A stretch of 8,114 nt of DNA from NCBI GenBank assembly GCA_031281115.1, contig JAITFV010000196.1:1-8114 (forward strand). The letters run 5' to 3'. The notes beneath the pieces are model-generated. The model ran no database searches. It had not been told where the DNA came from and saw nothing but the letters and a program-made list of their open reading frames with translations. Shown here in pieces: positions 6,601-8,114 of this stretch. The stretch comes from Oscillospiraceae bacterium (GTDB taxonomy: Bacteria > Bacillota > Clostridia > Oscillospirales > Ruminococcaceae). Both the position numbers and the translations under genes were made by a program. Each line of letters opens with the position of its first letter. The stretch's first letter is position 1.

Positions 6601-7078
6601 AATTGAGACAATCGGGAAAGCTGCCGCTTCCGGCGACTTTAAAACCGCGCACAGACTCACGCATACGCTCAAAGGCGTAGCTACGCTGATTGGTGCGAAC
6701 CGCCTCGGAGAAGCCGCAGAAGAAGCGGAAAAAATTTACGCAGAAAGCAGAGCAGATGAGCGGATATTAAGTTTAATGCGGGAAAGACTTGATGCAGTGT
6801 TGAATCAACTTGCGCCGCTGGCGGAGGAAGCCCGCAAGGAAGGCGAAAAAGCAGGTTCCGGAGTGCAGACGAATCTTGTAAAAGCGCTTGATATTATAAA
6901 CCGCCTTGAACCGCTCCTGAGAGAAGGCAGTTCGGAAGCTACAGATTTCGCCGATGAAGTCAGGAACGCATTCTCGAAAGAACACAGCAGCGAGCTTGTA
7001 CTGTATTTATTGGATTATGAATTCGATGCGGCGCTGAAAGAACTTATAAAGATTAAAAGGCAGCTGGAGGGAGAATAA
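3662..7078 (+). CDS. Membrane hybrid histidine kinase (Cache-like, HAMP, two PAS, HisKA, HATPase, REC, Hpt)
   Basis: An 1138-residue sensor kinase. Order: membrane segments at about 14-36 and 184-205 enclose an extracytoplasmic region of about 145 residues that ends with a Cache-like GNLAAVVGADIGV (158-170); HAMP (about 205-260); PAS-1 (about 293-408) with a cysteine set C339, C350, C353; PAS-2 (about 412-528); coiled coil; HisKA with H562 (SHEIRTPMNG); HATPase_c with N680, DTGIG (712-716) and GGTGLGL (741-747); REC with E815/D816, phospho-acceptor D864, T892, K914; Hpt with H1001 (HTLKG); a helical C-terminal segment (about 1066-1136). Every phosphotransfer residue is present. It should relay phosphate His-Asp-His to a separate receiver, the small proteins on either side being the obvious candidates. 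The ATG at 3662 is five bases after the remnant stop and has only a weak AAAG upstream, which suggests translational coupling. The ligand is unknown. Confidence 0.95.
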   Translation: MTRKKTNFGISRKISVFLAVLLFAYSLAAGVFSFALYMSDNIKVYSNNALIIAKSAGIKSGDIANIEGAKSRLGNLTDNTEAVAVYILGQIDEGNDGDYYLFALGNAEISAGTTIKAAALAPEAEIAFREERDVYSRIYETFGERVITGFVPVFDDSGNLAAVVGADIGVESLYASALRFAVREAAISFALVLALSLIGYLIAGRIFGRRMKLISDAAEKIASGDFNIDVPLNSKSFSSDDEISAAARNLQTIGNVINTIAAGLPGYENTNGDENIPGQLTGIFNTIEQTINKSLSIIENIDSLVYVSDIESYELLFANRRLLEFAGFSHSSEIEGKKCWEVIHKGKDPCAFCPVQRLMADTSRTVYEREHYDEEAKRWFLSQSSLIRWADGKTAHFEVATDITKLKAYEEKMKHLSAIIATSDSGIVVNDRRGIIQEWNIGATHILGYERYEVIGRSPKEFHRRENYGFVEDVISRLVAGEHIHNPEEMRIHKDGRKVYCSITYTPFLDNKGLVSGYVSVFHDVSERVKKKRLQEDALHKAVLNAEETSHLKSMFLANMSHEIRTPMNGIIGLTELALEGGGLSEKTTDYLTKIQSSATGLLDIINDILDISKIESGKTELENVAFTLGDVFKSCEVISELKEKGKNVQLIIDSGELATEVIIGDPTKLRQVFMNLLSNAIKFTNSGSVVMSARLVKKDEDSLTVTFTVKDTGIGMNGEEVERALEPFRQADVSTTRRYGGTGLGLSITSSLLEIMGGALQIESEPGTGSTFSFTLIFKAAGKSTPVAVYFGEDLDRENANKKPIFAAEALVCEDNSINRQVIEEHLMRIGINPVIAENGKIGVNMAKTRMRTGKPFDIILMDIHMPVMDGLEAMQKLIEAGSETPVIAMTANAMREDRELVLQSGMSEYICKPFTARDLWSCLLRFLRPVRFEDVVSDGSTGDKNEIIDGVSGLEKSAGDPGLYKKIKIDFYFKNLKTIETIGKAAASGDFKTAHRLTHTLKGVATLIGANRLGEAAEEAEKIYAESRADERILSLMRERLDAVLNQLAPLAEEARKEGEKAGSGVQTNLVKALDIINRLEPLLREGSSEATDFADEVRNAFSKEHSSELVLYLLDYEFDAALKELIKIKRQLEGE

Positions 7079-7120
7079 ACAAGGTTGAAATAAAAACGAA
7101 GCTGTTCTCTGTTGGTGAAG

Positions 7121-7126
7121 AAAGGA
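7121..7126 (+). promoter_or_regulatory. Ribosome binding site before the REC/GGDEF-like gene
   Basis: AAAGGA is the only good Shine-Dalgarno match between 7079 and 7139. It lies four bases before an out-of-frame ATG (7131), which reads three codons to TGA 7140-7142, and twelve bases before the in-frame ATG at 7139. Its position argues against the in-frame TTG at 7112, which lies upstream of it. Confidence 0.55.
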
Positions 7127-7138
7127 TTTAATGAAAAC

Positions 7139-7984
7139 ATGAATAAAAAATTTAAAATTCTGATTGCTGATGACGAAAAAGCAAATCTTGATGTTTTAAT
7201 TCATATTCTTCGCGATTCCTATATAGTTTATCCGGCGAAATCGGGGGAAGCAGCTTTGAAAAAGGCGGCGGAAGTCAGCCCCGACTTAATTCTGCTCGAT
7301 ATAATTATGCCCGATATGAACGGCTTCGAGATTCTGAAAAGGCTTAAAAGCGACGACCTGACAAAGCATATACCCGTGATTTTCATTACCGCGCTCAGCA
7401 ACAGCGAGGACGAAAAAAAGGGATTGCGTCTCGGCGCGGCGGATTATATAGTGAAGCCGTTCAACAGCGAAATCGTGAAAGTGCGCATTAAAACGCAATT
7501 GGAATTAATTAAACACATACGCACGATTGAAGAACTCGGTATGTTTGACGAAGTGACCGGTATGCCTAACAGGAAGAATTTCGATAATCAGCTAACGGTT
7601 GAGTGGGGGCGGGCAATAAGAGAGAAAATGCCTATCAGCCTGATTATGATTGACGTCAACGGTCTTACGGAAAATCTTTTAATAGAAACGGCAGACGTAA
7701 TTAATGCGCGGCTCAAGCGAATAACCGATTTCAGAGCGCGCTACAGCGATACTATTTTTGCGGTTATTCTTCCTAACACAAAAAAAGACGGCGCAGTTGT
7801 CGTAATCGAAGATATTATTAAGAGTATACGGGAGTTAGAAACCCGGAAGGAAGCGAAAATCTCGCTCAACATCGGAATTTCTTCTTCTGAACCCACAAAC
7901 GACGACCCGATTTCATACTTTGTATTGCAGGCAGACAGAAACCTCTACAAAGCTAAAACAGCAGGAACCACGGTGTTTTATTAG
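7139..7984 (+). CDS. Response regulator with degenerate GGDEF domain
   Basis: 281 residues from the ATG at 7139. The N-terminal receiver has D11/D12, phospho-acceptor D54 (LLDIIMPDMNG), T84 and K106, all intact. A linker helix leads into a GGDEF-fold domain (about 136-281) recognisable from FDEVTGMPNRKNFD (136-149, the DxLTGLxNRRxFD signature) and the closing ADRNLYKAKTAG (265-276). The catalytic loop reads RYSDTIF (201-207) where active diguanylate cyclases have RYGGDEF, and the substrate-binding FKxxND/GHxxGD stretch after IDVNG (171-175) is shortened. It therefore should not make c-di-GMP. It may instead bind a nucleotide or a partner under control of phosphorylation. A longer form from TTG 7112 (290 residues) is possible but would start upstream of the AAAGGA site. 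It is the last gene of the run, 60 bases after the large kinase, and a likely phosphorelay end point. Confidence 0.9.
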   Translation: MNKKFKILIADDEKANLDVLIHILRDSYIVYPAKSGEAALKKAAEVSPDLILLDIIMPDMNGFEILKRLKSDDLTKHIPVIFITALSNSEDEKKGLRLGAADYIVKPFNSEIVKVRIKTQLELIKHIRTIEELGMFDEVTGMPNRKNFDNQLTVEWGRAIREKMPISLIMIDVNGLTENLLIETADVINARLKRITDFRARYSDTIFAVILPNTKKDGAVVVIEDIIKSIRELETRKEAKISLNIGISSSEPTNDDPISYFVLQADRNLYKAKTAGTTVFY

Positions 7985-8006
7985 GAATTGCCAAGAAATA
8001 TAATCG

Positions 8007-8042
8007 TTTAAATTGAAAACTGTTCCACAGTTTCAATTTAAA
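8007..8042 (+). terminator. Possible operon terminator formed by repeat hairpin
   Basis: The first hairpin of the repeat (16 base pairs, one bulge, TCC loop) lies 22 bases after the last stop codon and is followed by more stable stems. It lacks a clean run of T, so termination is plausible from position and stability only. Confidence 0.35.
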
Positions 8043-8114
8043 CGGGTTTCCGCTGCGTGAGCGCAGCGGGCGCTGTCGCAACAGCGCAAGCCCCTTTAAC
8101 TTAAAAAGCGAAAC
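8007..8114. repeat. Hairpin-rich intergenic repeat, copy 2 (cut by window end)
   Basis: Identical over all 108 bases to positions 1-108, in the same orientation, at an offset of 8006. It starts 22 bases after the stop codon of the last gene. The window ends just past the loop of the hairpin that in copy 1 spans 87-125, so the copy is probably incomplete. Confidence 0.9.

Noticed and set aside
7079..7138. c-di-GMP riboswitch before the GGDEF-like gene
   Set aside because: The 60-base gap is too short and shows no GEMM-type conserved core.
7112..7138. TTG at 7112 as the start of the last gene
   Set aside because: It lies upstream of the only good Shine-Dalgarno match, and the receiver fold begins naturally a few residues after the ATG at 7139.
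1..8114. Window as a small plasmid or phage with direct terminal repeats
   Set aside because: No replication, packaging, partition or mobilisation gene is present, and gpr plus large sensor kinases are chromosomal in character.

Overview
The window looks like a chromosomal fragment of an endospore-forming member of the Firmicutes, most probably an uncultured gut- or rumen-type Clostridia (Oscillospiraceae/Ruminococcaceae-like). The evidence is a spore germination protease gene (gpr), clostridial-style histidine kinase-REC-Hpt proteins, and AAGGA/GGAG-type ribosome binding sites. The taxonomic placement is inference from gene content and style, not from a marker search.

Layout. Positions 1-184 are non-coding and packed with inverted repeats: a long AT-rich hairpin, a three-stem junction, another long hairpin, three 11-bp tandem repeats, and a terminator-like hairpin that overlaps the gpr stop codon. 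Positions 182-1003 (minus strand) carry a compact gpr. A 53-bp divergent intergenic region holds a near-consensus promoter whose start point falls on the ATG of the next gene. Plus-strand genes then follow: a soluble hybrid kinase (1057-2943); a 162-bp palindromic, MITE-like element (2948-3109); a single-domain CheY-like response regulator (3136-3531) whose 3' end is duplicated in tandem; a large membrane-bound hybrid kinase (3662-7078); and a REC protein with a degenerate GGDEF domain (7139-7984). The window closes with a second copy (8007-8114) of the 108 bp that opens it, identical base for base.

How the genes work together. The four plus-strand genes supply all parts of a multistep phosphorelay: two HisKA-HATPase-REC-Hpt kinases, one with periplasmic/extracellular and PAS sensing modules and one with no sensor, plus two small receiver proteins. 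None has a DNA-binding domain, so output must come through protein-protein contacts or a regulator elsewhere. Adjacency to gpr suggests, but does not show, a link to sporulation.

Most notable points: a 128-bp out-of-frame tandem duplication that re-terminated the small response regulator and left an overlapping 44-codon remnant; identical hairpin-rich repeats at both ends, which probably explain why the sequence ends where it does; a promoter that predicts a leaderless kinase mRNA; a GGDEF domain that has lost its signature motif; and an unnamed C-terminal helical segment after the Hpt domain in both kinases.
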